Source: Deltaproteobacteria bacterium (GTDB taxonomy: Bacteria > Bdellovibrionota > Bdellovibrionia > Bdellovibrionales > JAMPXM01). From it: DNA of 38,994 nucleotides. The position numbers and the translations under genes were made by a program. Below are positions 25,841 to 35,124 of this stretch, in pieces. Below the pieces are notes generated by a model. The model had not been told where the DNA came from. It did no database searches and saw only the letters and a program-made list of their open reading frames with translations. The stretch is taken from positions 1 to 38,994 of the forward strand of contig JAFLCB010000019.1 of the NCBI GenBank assembly GCA_017302795.1. The letters are read 5' to 3'. How positions within the stretch are numbered: the stretch's first letter is position 1; every line of letters begins with the position of its first letter.

Positions 25841-26250
25841 ATAAATATGATGAGCCAAATTCTAACAATGTCTTCCCGTTGCGTAAGTCCGAGCGGTTCG
25901 GAGTATACGTCGGCGAAATTACGTCGTGCGGTGAGGTGATCGAAGGCGAAAGCGTTGGCATCGCTTTTCTGAAGGATGGATCGAAGAAGTTCCGTCTGAA
26001 GCTCTTCGTGTTCCCCGGAACTCAGTACTTCGTCGTACCCGACAATCGAGACGATTCGAAATACCTCGTGCTCAGTCTCGAAGAGTACGTGATTCCGAAT
26101 GGCGAGATTCGAACGAATTGGAACCGCATCGGGGACGGCCGTCTTGTCGGAAGCTTCATCGCTCTTCGAATTCCCCTACTCGCGGAAAATATTTTTCTGT
26201 GCCTGTTCCCGGACAAAAGCGAACCGCAGGAGGCGCAAATTGCTTCCTAA
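25837..26250 (+). CDS. Unknown 137-residue protein in the T4SS operon
   Basis: Start chosen at 25837, overlapping the previous stop as ATGA; an upstream extension would be out of the way of the zinc-ribbon gene. The product is rich in beta-strand-like segments ('RFGVYVGEITSCGEVI', 'KKFRLKLFVFPGTQYFVVP', 'KYLVLSLEEYVIP') and lacks a signal peptide, so it is cytoplasmic. It sits 28 bases before virB2. No family recognised. Confidence 0.55.
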   Translation: MNKYDEPNSNNVFPLRKSERFGVYVGEITSCGEVIEGESVGIAFLKDGSKKFRLKLFVFPGTQYFVVPDNRDDSKYLVLSLEEYVIPNGEIRTNWNRIGDGRLVGSFIALRIPLLAENIFLCLFPDKSEPQEAQIAS

Positions 26251-26278
26251 ACAACAACTTGAAACGGGAGGTGGTTTT

Positions 26279-26566
26279 ATGAAACGCACACAGGTGTTCT
26301 TATCGACGGTCATTCTCGTGCTCTTGATTTGCGCCTTGCCAATCCTCGCTTTTGCGAGCGTCGAATCGTCGCTGATCGGAATTCAGACGAAGTTAACGAG
26401 AGTCATTCTTCCGACGCTCTCAATCATCGCGATCGCGTGGGCCGCATTTTCGCTGATGAGCGGTAACGAGCGTGCGAAGTCGCATGTATGGTTGGCAGTG
26501 CTGGGATCGATCATCGGTTTTGGTGCTGAAGCGATCGTCGACTTCATCTCCCAGGCGGTGCGGTAA
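26279..26566 (+). CDS. virB2: VirB2/TrbC-like pilin
   Basis: Start at 26279 with GGGAGGTGG upstream. A 95-residue protein with a signal-peptide-like hydrophobic start ending in AFA (MKRTQVFLSTVILVLLICA...), then two membrane segments ('VILPTLSIIAIAWAAFSL', 'HVWLAVLGSIIGFGAEAIV'). Such proteins form the conjugative pilus. It overlaps the virB3 start. The identification rests on length, topology and position. Confidence 0.8.
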   Translation: MKRTQVFLSTVILVLLICALPILAFASVESSLIGIQTKLTRVILPTLSIIAIAWAAFSLMSGNERAKSHVWLAVLGSIIGFGAEAIVDFISQAVR

Positions 26567-26889
26567 TGAGTGAAGATTCGCTGCTCACAACCATCGTTCC
26601 GAGAACGTTGGAGACGAAAAACAAAATTCTAGGACTCGAGCTCTCTGACGTACTCTTGCTGTTGCTTAATATTTCGGTCGAAAACCTGATCTTTGGTTCG
26701 ACGCCGCTAAAAATTCCGATGGTCTTTGGGTCGACTCTCCTTTTTGCGGCGGTGCTTTTTCTATTTAAGCGCGGAAAGCCTGACGGCTACGTTCAGCACT
26801 ATGCCGAATATTTGATGTCACCGACGGTCTTCGCCGCGAATGCGGTCGATGAAAAGTATCGTCGATTTTCTGAACGGGCGGGCGTATGA
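26566..26889 (+). CDS. virB3: VirB3/TrbD-like inner-membrane protein
   Basis: A 107-residue protein with two hydrophobic segments around residues 27-43 and 48-65 ('VLLLLLNISVENLIF', 'VFGSTLLFAAVLFLF'). It overlaps virB2 by one base and virB4 by 4 bases. VirB3 assembles with VirB4 in the T4SS inner membrane. Assignment comes from topology and order. Confidence 0.75.
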   Translation: MSEDSLLTTIVPRTLETKNKILGLELSDVLLLLLNISVENLIFGSTPLKIPMVFGSTLLFAAVLFLFKRGKPDGYVQHYAEYLMSPTVFAANAVDEKYRRFSERAGV

Positions 26890-29351
26890 ACACGGACGGT
26901 GTTTTGTGCGAGAGCCTTCCATACTGGGAATTTCGAACAACGCCGATCCCGCACGTCATCTTATCAGACGGGTCGGTCAGCTCGGGCTTCGAGATTTCAC
27001 CGCTAGATATTGAGTGCTTTGATGAGTCGAGAATCAATCAGCTGACCCATGGCCTTCGAGCATTTTCGAACTCTCTTCCAGAGGGGATGACTTGCCAATT
27101 CATGGTGAAGGTCGAGTCCGACGTCGAAGACCTGCTTCGAAGACACGTTGAGCTTGTGACGACCAACAATAGCGCACTTGAATCTCTAGATCACGAGCGC
27201 TCGTCACTCGTTTTAGATGACGTTAAGCGCGGCGAACTCTTTCGTCCTCGGCTGATGTTTTTTATGAAAACTGAAGGCTCGCTTCGGCCGGGCATCTTTG
27301 CGATTTCGGGAACAAAGAAATTCTCTGAGAAATTCGAATCCGGTTTTGAAGATCGGCTACAGAGTCTTGCGCAAGCTCTGGACGGCGCCCGATCGTCGAT
27401 CGCTTCTCTCGGGTTTGCGACAGAAACTTTGTCGCCTTCGGATCTGATTGAAATTCTATACCGGTATCTCAATCCTCGTCGAAGCGAGGATGTGTCGGCG
27501 CCAAACGTGGCATCTCGCGACACTGATATAGATTTGACCTCGCCGAGGTCACAGATTGTTTTTGGCGACCTCATTTTAGATCGGGAAGATTTCATCCTCG
27601 ACGGGCTGCGGACGAGAGTCGTGACGCTCAAAACTTTGCCGGAAGTTACGTTCGCGGGAATGATGAGTGGCTTTCTAGCGTTTCCTTTTAAATACGAGCT
27701 CTTCTTTTCGTTCAAAGTTCCGGATCAATCGAAAGAAGTTAAGAGTCTCGAACAGAAGCGTCGAATGGCGCACTCGCTATCAGTGTCTTCGTCAAACCGG
27801 GTGACGGATTTAGAGAGTGAGTCGCGACTCTCGCAAACAACAGATTTACTTCGCGAGCTGATCGAAACCGGTCAAAAAATCTTCCGGTCCGAACTTGTTG
27901 TGATTCTGCGCGATGACGCCGGCCTGGACGGATTGAAACGATTGAATCTTCGCACCAAAGAAGTTCTGTCGAAGTTTAAAACGTTGAGCGGTTCGGAAGG
28001 CATTCAGGAAGCGGTGGGTGCATGGAAGATTTTTAAGTCGAATCTCCCATTGGCGCCGATGAGTCTCGTTCGCGGCAAGCGAATGAAGACAAATAACGTG
28101 GTCGATCTCTTTCCCTTGTATGGGGCGGCGACGGGAGACGAGACGCCAGTTTGCCTGTTGAAAACAAGACTCGGGTCTCTGTATTCGCTGAATCCGTACT
28201 CTGCCCGGCTGAACAATTTCAATATGCTCGTCACCGGATCGAGTGGATCAGGAAAAAGTTTTGCGAATAACTTTCTGATGCTTCAGCAGATCGCGCGAGG
28301 AACGAAGGTCTTCATCGTCGATGTCGGCGGATCGTACCGAAAAATGACCGAAGTCTTGGATGGTCAATATTTCGACGTGAACCTCACGGGCAAATACTCG
28401 ATTAACCCTTTCGACATGAGTGATCCTAGCTCCGTTCCTAGCGGTGAACGGCTCAAGTCACTCGTTAGCATCGTCGAGCAAATGGTGGTCGATGACGGCG
28501 AGAAACTTTCGCGTTTTGATCGAGTTTCTCTGGAGCGGGCGCTTGCGACCGTTTTCGAGAACGCGCGTACGCGTTTCGAAGCTGTCTCGCCGACGCTATC
28601 TGATCTGGCGAATTATTGCCTTCAATACGGTGATGAGTCGCTACAGAGAATCGGAAAGCTTCTTTATCCGTGGACGGGAGATACGCCGTACGGTCGGCTA
28701 TTGGACCGACCAGGTCAAATTGAGGCCGACAAGTCGATCGTGACATTCGATCTAAAAGGATTGTCGCAATATCCCGATCTTCAGTCGGTCATGATCTTGA
28801 TTCTGACGGGATTCATTCTTGAACAAGTCGAGACGGATCGAACAGTTTCAAAGCGCGTTTTGCTCGACGAAGCCTGGGAACTTCTGAAAAGTCCGGCCGC
28901 GAGCCAATTCATGGAGTACGCGGTTAGGACTTTCCGAAAAACCGGTAGCGGTGTCACGTTCATCACTCAGGGTGTCGAAGAAATCATCGCAAGTGGTCTA
29001 GGGTCTGCGATTCTCAATAACACCGCGATGAAGCTTGTGATGCTTCAACGCGGTAGCACGGATGTACTTCGCGATGCGCTAAAGCTCAATTCTCAAGAGC
29101 TTCGTCTGATTCAAAGCCTCGAACAGCGAAAAGGAGTTTTCAGCGAAGGTTTTTTGATGGCGGGTGAAACTCGCCAAGTCATTCGGATTCAGCCGACGCC
29201 CCGTCAGTATTGGATTTCAACGTCGGACCCGCGCGACGACCAATTCTTACGAAAACTTCAAGACGATGGTCATTCGCTTGAGTCTGCGATTTCGGAGGCG
29301 GCATCGGTCGCACCGTTCGGCGTTTCGTCGCTCAAAGGAGTCGCCGTATGA
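26886..29351 (+). CDS. virB4: VirB4 ATPase of the T4SS
   Basis: An 821-residue ATPase. The Walker A motif 'TGSSGSGKS' is near residue 450, 'LLDEAWELL' (Walker B) near 660, and 'SGVTFITQGVEEI' follows as in the TraC/VirB4 family. It powers pilus assembly and substrate transfer. It overlaps virB3 and the next gene by 4 bases each. No separate VirB11 is present, so this may be the only assembly ATPase beside VirD4. Confidence 0.95.
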   Translation: MNTDGVLCESLPYWEFRTTPIPHVILSDGSVSSGFEISPLDIECFDESRINQLTHGLRAFSNSLPEGMTCQFMVKVESDVEDLLRRHVELVTTNNSALESLDHERSSLVLDDVKRGELFRPRLMFFMKTEGSLRPGIFAISGTKKFSEKFESGFEDRLQSLAQALDGARSSIASLGFATETLSPSDLIEILYRYLNPRRSEDVSAPNVASRDTDIDLTSPRSQIVFGDLILDREDFILDGLRTRVVTLKTLPEVTFAGMMSGFLAFPFKYELFFSFKVPDQSKEVKSLEQKRRMAHSLSVSSSNRVTDLESESRLSQTTDLLRELIETGQKIFRSELVVILRDDAGLDGLKRLNLRTKEVLSKFKTLSGSEGIQEAVGAWKIFKSNLPLAPMSLVRGKRMKTNNVVDLFPLYGAATGDETPVCLLKTRLGSLYSLNPYSARLNNFNMLVTGSSGSGKSFANNFLMLQQIARGTKVFIVDVGGSYRKMTEVLDGQYFDVNLTGKYSINPFDMSDPSSVPSGERLKSLVSIVEQMVVDDGEKLSRFDRVSLERALATVFENARTRFEAVSPTLSDLANYCLQYGDESLQRIGKLLYPWTGDTPYGRLLDRPGQIEADKSIVTFDLKGLSQYPDLQSVMILILTGFILEQVETDRTVSKRVLLDEAWELLKSPAASQFMEYAVRTFRKTGSGVTFITQGVEEIIASGLGSAILNNTAMKLVMLQRGSTDVLRDALKLNSQELRLIQSLEQRKGVFSEGFLMAGETRQVIRIQPTPRQYWISTSDPRDDQFLRKLQDDGHSLESAISEAASVAPFGVSSLKGVAV

Positions 29352-30049
29352 AAAGAAAAATTCTGAGTTTCTTTTTTGTTCTGACGTTTGTCGCAAAGCC
29401 GACCGCCGTGCGAGCCGATATTTTCGGCGGTGACGTTTTTGTGCTTACTCAAATTTTGGCGCAGGCAGTTCAAACCGTCATTCAGCTAAGAACGATCCTA
29501 ACGCAGGGGAAAGACACATTGGATTTGCTTCGCGACGTGAACGCCGGGGTAAAGAGCGGCCTCGATCTTATTCGGATCATCAATCCAAACTTCAATCCGG
29601 GCGTCTACGGAGATTTACGTGACTCAGATGCAGTGCTTCGGGCGCTTCAACAAGTTTACGGCGCTGCACCAAAGGGAATGGACGAAGAGTTGATACGGTC
29701 GCAAGACCAGAGTGTCGCCGAAGTCATTTCGATGAATCGAAATCTCTACGACTATGCCGATCATGTCGACCGAGAACGGGATCGAATTCTATTTCACGCT
29801 GAGGTCGTAAGCCCTCAGGGTGCCGGTAAACTTCAAAATCAGGCGCTTGGTATTCTGATTGGTGTCACGACTCAACTGCTCAGGACGCAAAGTCAGATGC
29901 TTAAGATCATGGGTCAAAACATGGCGTACGACAATCGTAAGGAAAAGATCGCAACGCGAAATTTCCAGGAAAACTACCAGGGGCTTTCGAAAGGATTCGA
30001 GGGCTTGCCTAATGAGACGAAGCTGCCACGCCTTGGGGGTGAGAAGTGA
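29348..30049 (+). CDS. VirB5/TrbJ-like periplasmic protein
   Basis: A 233-residue exported protein: signal peptide MKRKILSFFFVLTFVAKPTAVRA, then 'DIFGGDVFVLTQILAQAVQTVIQL', a helical start typical of TrbJ/VirB5. The rest is mostly helical ('NQALGILIGVTTQLLRTQSQMLKIM'). It overlaps virB4 by 4 bases and virB6 by 4. VirB5-type proteins sit at the pilus tip. TrbJ is the closest family by appearance. Confidence 0.7.
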   Translation: MKRKILSFFFVLTFVAKPTAVRADIFGGDVFVLTQILAQAVQTVIQLRTILTQGKDTLDLLRDVNAGVKSGLDLIRIINPNFNPGVYGDLRDSDAVLRALQQVYGAAPKGMDEELIRSQDQSVAEVISMNRNLYDYADHVDRERDRILFHAEVVSPQGAGKLQNQALGILIGVTTQLLRTQSQMLKIMGQNMAYDNRKEKIATRNFQENYQGLSKGFEGLPNETKLPRLGGEK

Positions 30050-30924
30050 TTCCCAACCTCGAAGTCTTGGGTTCGCTTGTTCGCGATCTTCACCAGAGTT
30101 TAAGCCAGCTGTTTTATATTATGCTGCCGGTAGCGATTTTGTTTTCGGTCGTTTTTGGATTTTTGAAGTCGGGTGACGCGAATTATCCAGACGTGATTAA
30201 GCGTTCGTTTGTCGCGGCGTTGCTGCTCGCCTCATTTCCCGAGGTTTCAAACGTGATCCTCGATATTTGTGATGGTATCGCGGGGAAAATCGACAACATG
30301 TCGGGCCTCGACACGTTCATGCGAATGGCGCAGGAAAAGTCACTCAGCTATGCCACATCGACGACTTCGCTGCTATTGAAGTTTGACGATCTATTCATGG
30401 CTGTTCTGAGCTTTGGAAGTTTTGTGCTTCTTTACGTCGCTCGCTACGTCACAATCGCTCTTTACTATTTCTACTGGGTTCTTCTGTCGGTCTGCGCGCC
30501 ACTCATGATTCTTTGCTACATCTTCCCAAGAACGGCTGGAATTACGGCAAACCTCTATCGGGCACTTATCGAAGTCGCCTGCTGGAAAATTTTGTGGGCC
30601 GTGATGTCTGCGATGCTGACGTCGCTCACATTCGGAAGCCTCTATCGGACGGAAGGCGGGTATCTGACGCTCATCGTGATGAATTTTATCATCGCGCTCG
30701 CACTCCTATGTACGCCAATGCTGATGCGGTCGCTGATTGGCGAAGGGGTTCAAGCGACGGCGCACAAAATTGGCGGTACGGCCGCGATGGCAGCCGTGAT
30801 GTTCCCCGCGAAAACAGCCGTCGTACATCAGATGTCGAGAGAGTTTCTCTCGACGACGCGCGGTTATGCCGCACACAAGTTTCAGTCGTTTACAAACAAA
30901 GTTTCACGGCCCAAAGGGCCGTAG
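30046..30924 (+). CDS. virB6: VirB6-like polytopic membrane protein
   Basis: GTG start overlapping the previous stop. A 292-residue protein with five or six hydrophobic segments (about 24-40, 52-66, 122-158, 160-172, 185-205, 215-240). The 'IILDICDGIAGK' loop and 'YYFYWVLLSVCAPLMILCYIF' region match the shape of VirB6/TrbL. It forms part of the inner-membrane channel. A GC-rich hairpin lies across its stop. Confidence 0.75.
   Translation: MIPNLEVLGSLVRDLHQSLSQLFYIMLPVAILFSVVFGFLKSGDANYPDVIKRSFVAALLLASFPEVSNVILDICDGIAGKIDNMSGLDTFMRMAQEKSLSYATSTTSLLLKFDDLFMAVLSFGSFVLLYVARYVTIALYYFYWVLLSVCAPLMILCYIFPRTAGITANLYRALIEVACWKILWAVMSAMLTSLTFGSLYRTEGGYLTLIVMNFIIALALLCTPMLMRSLIGEGVQATAHKIGGTAAMAAVMFPAKTAVVHQMSREFLSTTRGYAAHKFQSFTNKVSRPKGP
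30906..30922 (+). other. Intercistronic hairpin at the virB6 end
   Basis: ACGGCCC-AAA-GGGCCGT is a perfect 7-base-pair stem ending just before the virB6 stop codon. It is followed by AGTGGAGGTG, not a T-run, so it is unlikely to be a terminator. It could act as an RNA processing or stability element, or shape access to the virB8 ribosome site GGAGGTG. Confidence 0.4.
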
Positions 30925-30938
30925 TGGAGGTGAATTCA

Positions 30939-31529
30939 ATGATTAAAAAAACAGTTCTTCGATCTAGCTCTTATCCCGAAGCAATGCGCTCGTTCGCCGA
31001 GGAGAATCTCAATCTCAAGTTTCTTTGCGCGAGCCTGCTCGGATTATTTTTCGTAACTCTTTTGCTCGTTCTATATCTCGTGAAAAAAGGCCCGACGGTT
31101 GTGGCGCTCGACAACACAGGTGAAGTCTCGCGGATTGAGGCGAAGGTCACAGACCTACAGATTCAAGCGGCGATAAAAGAATACGTCTCTCGTCGATATT
31201 CGTGGAACGAAAAAAGCATTTCGAGCCAACTTTTGAAAGCGAAGTTCTTTGTATTGCCGATGCTTGTCCCGGCTTTCGAACGTTCAATGGCGGACGTGCA
31301 AAAATTTGTTCACGACAAAAAAGTCAGTCAGCGCGTTTATCCGAAATCGGTCGAGGTTGATCTTAAGGAGAAGAAAGTTTCGGTGATCGCGGACCGAATT
31401 ACCGAGTTCGACAATCTCAAGGCGGCGACAGAGATGCGGCTCGTTTTACAGTTCGCGCTTGACGATCGAACGGTCACCAATCCTTGGGGCATCTATATCT
31501 CTAAAGAATCTGCAGAGGCGAGACCATGA
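30939..31529 (+). CDS. virB8: VirB8/TraE-like protein
   Basis: Start at 30939 with TGGAGGTG upstream. A 196-residue bitopic protein with one N-terminal membrane helix (about 27-49) and a periplasmic domain. The 'QIQAAIKEYVSRRYSWNE', 'QRVYPKSVEVDLKEKKVSVIA' and 'ATEMRLVLQFALDD' segments match the TraE/VirB8 shape. It bridges inner-membrane and core complexes. It overlaps virB9 by 4 bases. Confidence 0.75.
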   Translation: MIKKTVLRSSSYPEAMRSFAEENLNLKFLCASLLGLFFVTLLLVLYLVKKGPTVVALDNTGEVSRIEAKVTDLQIQAAIKEYVSRRYSWNEKSISSQLLKAKFFVLPMLVPAFERSMADVQKFVHDKKVSQRVYPKSVEVDLKEKKVSVIADRITEFDNLKAATEMRLVLQFALDDRTVTNPWGIYISKESAEARP

Positions 31530-32233
31530 AATGGCTTGCGGCTGCACTTCTAACGGTGATTCTGATGTCTTCTCCGGTGAATGCGCACGTTCGTAATATT
31601 ACGGCGAACGGGGATAATATTCTCAACGTCCGAACGGCGCTTGGGATCGCAACGATTATTCAGCTACCTGAAACGATTCAATCGGCCATCATAGGCGATG
31701 GTTCAGGTTTTAAGGTGGAGTATCTTGATCGGGCGGTGACCATCAAGCCGCTTCGGTTTGGCGTAAAGACGAATCTGTATCTCGTTACCGAAAAACGACG
31801 ATACAATTTGCGGCTTGTGACGCAGGCGCAGGATCTCGCGGACTACGTCGTTTATGTGCGAAATCCCGATATTAAGGACGCGGTCAGGTGGCGCAAGTTC
31901 AATCAATTCGGTGAAGCCGACAATATACGTCTGACGGTAAATCGAATCGCCGTGTCCGACGGTGGATTCGTCCTCATCGACGCGAAGATTTCTAGCAACT
32001 CGAACGAGACGAAGGCGCTGAAGCCCGAGGATTTTTGGATCGTTCAGGGAAACACATCGCGGACGGTTAACGGCCTTTTCGTTTCGGGTCTCGGAGTTTC
32101 AAAATCGAATCCAATTTCTGTTGGAATATCTCTGGCGAAATCTGAATTAGTTGCGACCAAACCGATCGTGATTGAACTGCGTATGAAACATAAAATTTCT
32201 GTTTCGATTTCAGAGGCGAACCTATGGAATTGA
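31526..32233 (+). CDS. virB9: VirB9/TrbG-like core protein
   Basis: A 235-residue exported protein: signal peptide MKWLAAALLTVILMSSPVNA. The body has 'ATIIQLPETIQSAIIGDGS', 'TIKPLRFGVKTNLYLVT' and 'RYNLRLVTQ', the N-terminal fold of VirB9/TraK. It lies in the periplasmic/outer-membrane core with VirB10. The C-terminal part is short for VirB9. It overlaps virB10 by 10 bases. Confidence 0.8.
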   Translation: MKWLAAALLTVILMSSPVNAHVRNITANGDNILNVRTALGIATIIQLPETIQSAIIGDGSGFKVEYLDRAVTIKPLRFGVKTNLYLVTEKRRYNLRLVTQAQDLADYVVYVRNPDIKDAVRWRKFNQFGEADNIRLTVNRIAVSDGGFVLIDAKISSNSNETKALKPEDFWIVQGNTSRTVNGLFVSGLGVSKSNPISVGISLAKSELVATKPIVIELRMKHKISVSISEANLWN

Positions 32234-33192
32234 AAACCTCAATCTCGAAGATGGCGAGCAAGATTGGTCAGCTTGCAACGAGTGGGAGAAATATTTTCGT
32301 CAGCGAAAATCGGTTCAGTCGAAAATTCGACGTGAATTTCAAGTCATTCAGAATCATGGGTCTTATCGGGTTGTTCATTTTTATCGGTGTCGTTTTTCTG
32401 CTTCCGAATGACGTACCTGTTCAGTTCACCGAAAAAAACAACCGAGACGCGAAGTCAGGGTCGGACGGCAGTTCGTCGGAGAATGGTGGTAGCAGCCAAA
32501 ACCGAGAGTCGGCGAGATCGTTGTGGTCTTCGCCGTCGATGGCGATCCCTCGCGGCGGTGGAAGCCAGGTTAACTACAATACTTCGATGGTTCTAGGGTC
32601 AAAGACCGGTAATGCCAAAACTCAGCTTCGCGCGGGAGCGCGGCTTTCCCTTCGGATTCTCGATAAAATCACGGTGTCGCAGGATTCGGTCCCAGTCTTA
32701 GCTGAACTTCTGTTGGACACCGAAACTGATTCTGGGTTGAGGCTTCCGGCGGGTTCACGACTCTACGGAGACGCGAGTTTTCAGCGCGGGTCCGACCGAG
32801 CGACGGTGCGATTTACTCAACTCTCGGTACCAAGTGGCCAGATTCGAAGAATTTCAGCGCTAGCGATCGGCAAGGATGGTCAACCGGGCGTCGAGGGGCA
32901 CGTGTTCTCGGACGGGATAAAAAACACGACAGGCCAGATACTGACAACGTTTGTTGGCGGACTTGCGGCTGGCAGTATGCAGACCGACATCTTTGGAAAA
33001 TCAAATGGCGGAGTGACGAATGGACTTCTCGCGGCGGTCTCGACGACAGCTCAGGGGCGAGCGCAGGCGTACGGAGAAAAATTAAAAACAGAACGCGAAT
33101 GGATCGAGTTAAAGCCGGGCACCGAGTGCGACGCGGTTTTAACCGATTCCGTTCGTCTTCAAGAAGGGGGTGATGACAATGAAAGACAGTAA
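32224..33192 (+). CDS. virB10: VirB10/TraB-like core protein
   Basis: A 322-residue protein with a membrane segment at about 40-58 ('RIMGLIGLFIFIGVVFLLP'), a low-complexity Ser/Gly/Asn linker (70-105), and the C-terminal VirB10 domain ('LDKITVSQDSVPVLAELL', 'LPAGSRLYGDASF', 'GVEGHVFSDGIKN'). VirB10 spans inner and outer membranes. The C-terminal 'EREWIELKPGTECDAVL' fits. It overlaps the virD4 start by 14 bases. Confidence 0.85.
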   Translation: MELKTSISKMASKIGQLATSGRNIFVSENRFSRKFDVNFKSFRIMGLIGLFIFIGVVFLLPNDVPVQFTEKNNRDAKSGSDGSSSENGGSSQNRESARSLWSSPSMAIPRGGGSQVNYNTSMVLGSKTGNAKTQLRAGARLSLRILDKITVSQDSVPVLAELLLDTETDSGLRLPAGSRLYGDASFQRGSDRATVRFTQLSVPSGQIRRISALAIGKDGQPGVEGHVFSDGIKNTTGQILTTFVGGLAAGSMQTDIFGKSNGGVTNGLLAAVSTTAQGRAQAYGEKLKTEREWIELKPGTECDAVLTDSVRLQEGGDDNERQ

Positions 33193-34834
33193 AGGTCCTG
33201 AGATGACCGACAGAGGGTTTCTATTTCTGACAATCGGCGCGGCGATTTTGGTTGGATGGCTCAAATTTAAGCCGCAGATTGTCGGCTTCTACGTGAAGTG
33301 GCGCTATCTCGTCGCGCTCGTCATCACGATCGCGATCATGGCCGCTTATCGATTGGCGAGAAATAGATTTAAAGCCAAGCATCGGTCGAAAAATTTAGAA
33401 AAAGAGATTCTGTCAGCAAGCGACACGGAAGACTCGGTCTACGCGGGTATCACGGCAGATGGAAAATCTGTATACATCAAGCAGTCCTTTCGACGCATGC
33501 ACACACAAGTCGTCGGCACAACGAATGCCGGCAAAACGGAATCGGTCATCATCCCTTGGGCGGTGGATGACATTAAAAAAGGTCGAGGCTTCTTGATGAT
33601 CGACGGGAAGGCGGATTCGGATTTGCTCAATAAGCTCTATGCTTACGCAAAAAAATACCATCGTGAACACGACGTCCGAATTTTGTCTCTGTGCAATGTC
33701 GACATCAGTCATACGTTTAACCCGTTGGCTGGCGGATCGCCGCTCGAAGTCGCGGAGCGCGTTTTTGCGGCCATGAACTTCGACAACGAGTATTTTAAGA
33801 GCATCCAGTACGACGCGTTTTTGCATTGTCTGCTGTTGCTCGCAGACGTGAAGATTAAAGCGACTCCTTACCGCGTCATCGAATGCCTAAAGCACGAGAA
33901 GCATCTGGCGGACTTAGCGAAGAGATCAACCGACGAGCGGCTGCAAAATTGGGTGAAAGACTTTTTAGGCCTCAAGCGAGAAGAGCGAGAGCAACGAACG
34001 AGCGGACTCGTGTCGCAGCTGCAAAGCTTTGCCGTCGGTGAAACGGCGACGATCTTTAACAGCGAAAACTCGGACATTGATTTGGAGCGCGCTCTCGAAA
34101 ACGGCGAGATCGTCTATTGCCAGCTTCCGGCCCTCAAAATTCCGACGCTTGGAAAAGCGACAGGTAAGGTTATTCTCCAATGCCTTCAGAGTGCCGTGGC
34201 TTCGCGTCACATCGGAGACTCAAAGAACCGAAAGTTCTTTTCGGTGTACCTCGATGATTTCACGGAGTACCTGACGCCGAGCTTTGTGACCCTGCTAAAT
34301 AAATCTCGAAGTGCGAACGTCGGAATCGTTTTTGCCCATCAGGCGCTCGGAGATTTGGCTGAGCATGGAGACGGGGTCAAAAATACGATCCTGACAAACT
34401 CGAACTTGAAGGTTTTCATGCGGACGAACGAGCCTGAGTCGGCCGAGTATTTTTCATCAGTGATTGGAACTTCACTAACCGCGAAAGTGACTGAGCGTCA
34501 AAAAGACGGGGTCTTTGGTCATGAGAAAACCGGCGACGGGTCGGTACGGGAAGCCGAGGAGTTCAAATTCCACCCGAACCTTTTTAAGCAAGAGCTTGGC
34601 GTCGGCGAAGCGATTGTCGTTCTCCCACATGCGCAAGGATCTCTGCCCGTTCGAATGAAATTCAAAATGTCATTCGATCTTGATAAGCCGATGATTCCGA
34701 AACTGTTGAAACCGGCTCCGCTTGGCATGCCAAAAAGTGATGAAAGCAAACCGTCGAATCAGCCGCAGCCCGAAGGAGCGCCTGCGGATGTGATGACGGA
34801 ATTGATTTCCGGTCAGACGGGGGTGGCGGCATGA
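33179..34834 (+). CDS. virD4: VirD4/TraD-type coupling protein
   Basis: Start chosen at 33179 because an AAGAAGGGGG ribosome site ends 8 bases upstream; ATG at 33173 is also possible. Two membrane segments lie near residues 10-25 and 37-52. Walker A 'GTTNAGKTES' is near residue 113, and 'FFSVYLDDFTEYL' plus 'VGIVFAHQALGDL' follow, as in the TraM-recognition/TraD ATPases. It hands the relaxase-DNA complex to the T4SS. The C-terminal tail is Pro/Gln-rich. Confidence 0.9.
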   Translation: MKDSKGPEMTDRGFLFLTIGAAILVGWLKFKPQIVGFYVKWRYLVALVITIAIMAAYRLARNRFKAKHRSKNLEKEILSASDTEDSVYAGITADGKSVYIKQSFRRMHTQVVGTTNAGKTESVIIPWAVDDIKKGRGFLMIDGKADSDLLNKLYAYAKKYHREHDVRILSLCNVDISHTFNPLAGGSPLEVAERVFAAMNFDNEYFKSIQYDAFLHCLLLLADVKIKATPYRVIECLKHEKHLADLAKRSTDERLQNWVKDFLGLKREEREQRTSGLVSQLQSFAVGETATIFNSENSDIDLERALENGEIVYCQLPALKIPTLGKATGKVILQCLQSAVASRHIGDSKNRKFFSVYLDDFTEYLTPSFVTLLNKSRSANVGIVFAHQALGDLAEHGDGVKNTILTNSNLKVFMRTNEPESAEYFSSVIGTSLTAKVTERQKDGVFGHEKTGDGSVREAEEFKFHPNLFKQELGVGEAIVVLPHAQGSLPVRMKFKMSFDLDKPMIPKLLKPAPLGMPKSDESKPSNQPQPEGAPADVMTELISGQTGVAA

Positions 34835-35124
34835 GACAGCTCACGGTTTTTCTAACGCCGATTTTTCTCGTTGGCTGTGTATCGACCCCAAAGTGTGGGA
34901 ATCCGGAAGGAGCGCGAACGATTTTGACCGGAAAAGAAAGCTGCCAGGTCCGAATTCGACAAGTCACGGTAGGTTCCGATTTGAAGATTCCGGCGAGTCT
35001 TAAGGGCGCGGCGCTCTCAGAATTTGCACTCGATTGGGTTGAGCCGACGTTGCAAGACGGTCGGATTGAGCTCGGACATTTTGTTTTGGTGCCGATGTCG
35101 CAATCGAAGGCGTCGGTAAAATGA
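34831..35124 (+). CDS. Small lipoprotein after virD4
   Basis: A 97-residue protein with a lipobox: MRQLTVFLTPIFLVGC, cysteine 16. It is probably in the outer membrane. It overlaps the virD4 gene by 4 bases and the next gene by 4. Position and size would fit a VirB7-like lipoprotein, but the order is unusual for virB7 and sequence support is weak. Its mature part has two further cysteines (C22 and C38), which could form a disulfide. Confidence 0.6.
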   Translation: MRQLTVFLTPIFLVGCVSTPKCGNPEGARTILTGKESCQVRIRQVTVGSDLKIPASLKGAALSEFALDWVEPTLQDGRIELGHFVLVPMSQSKASVK

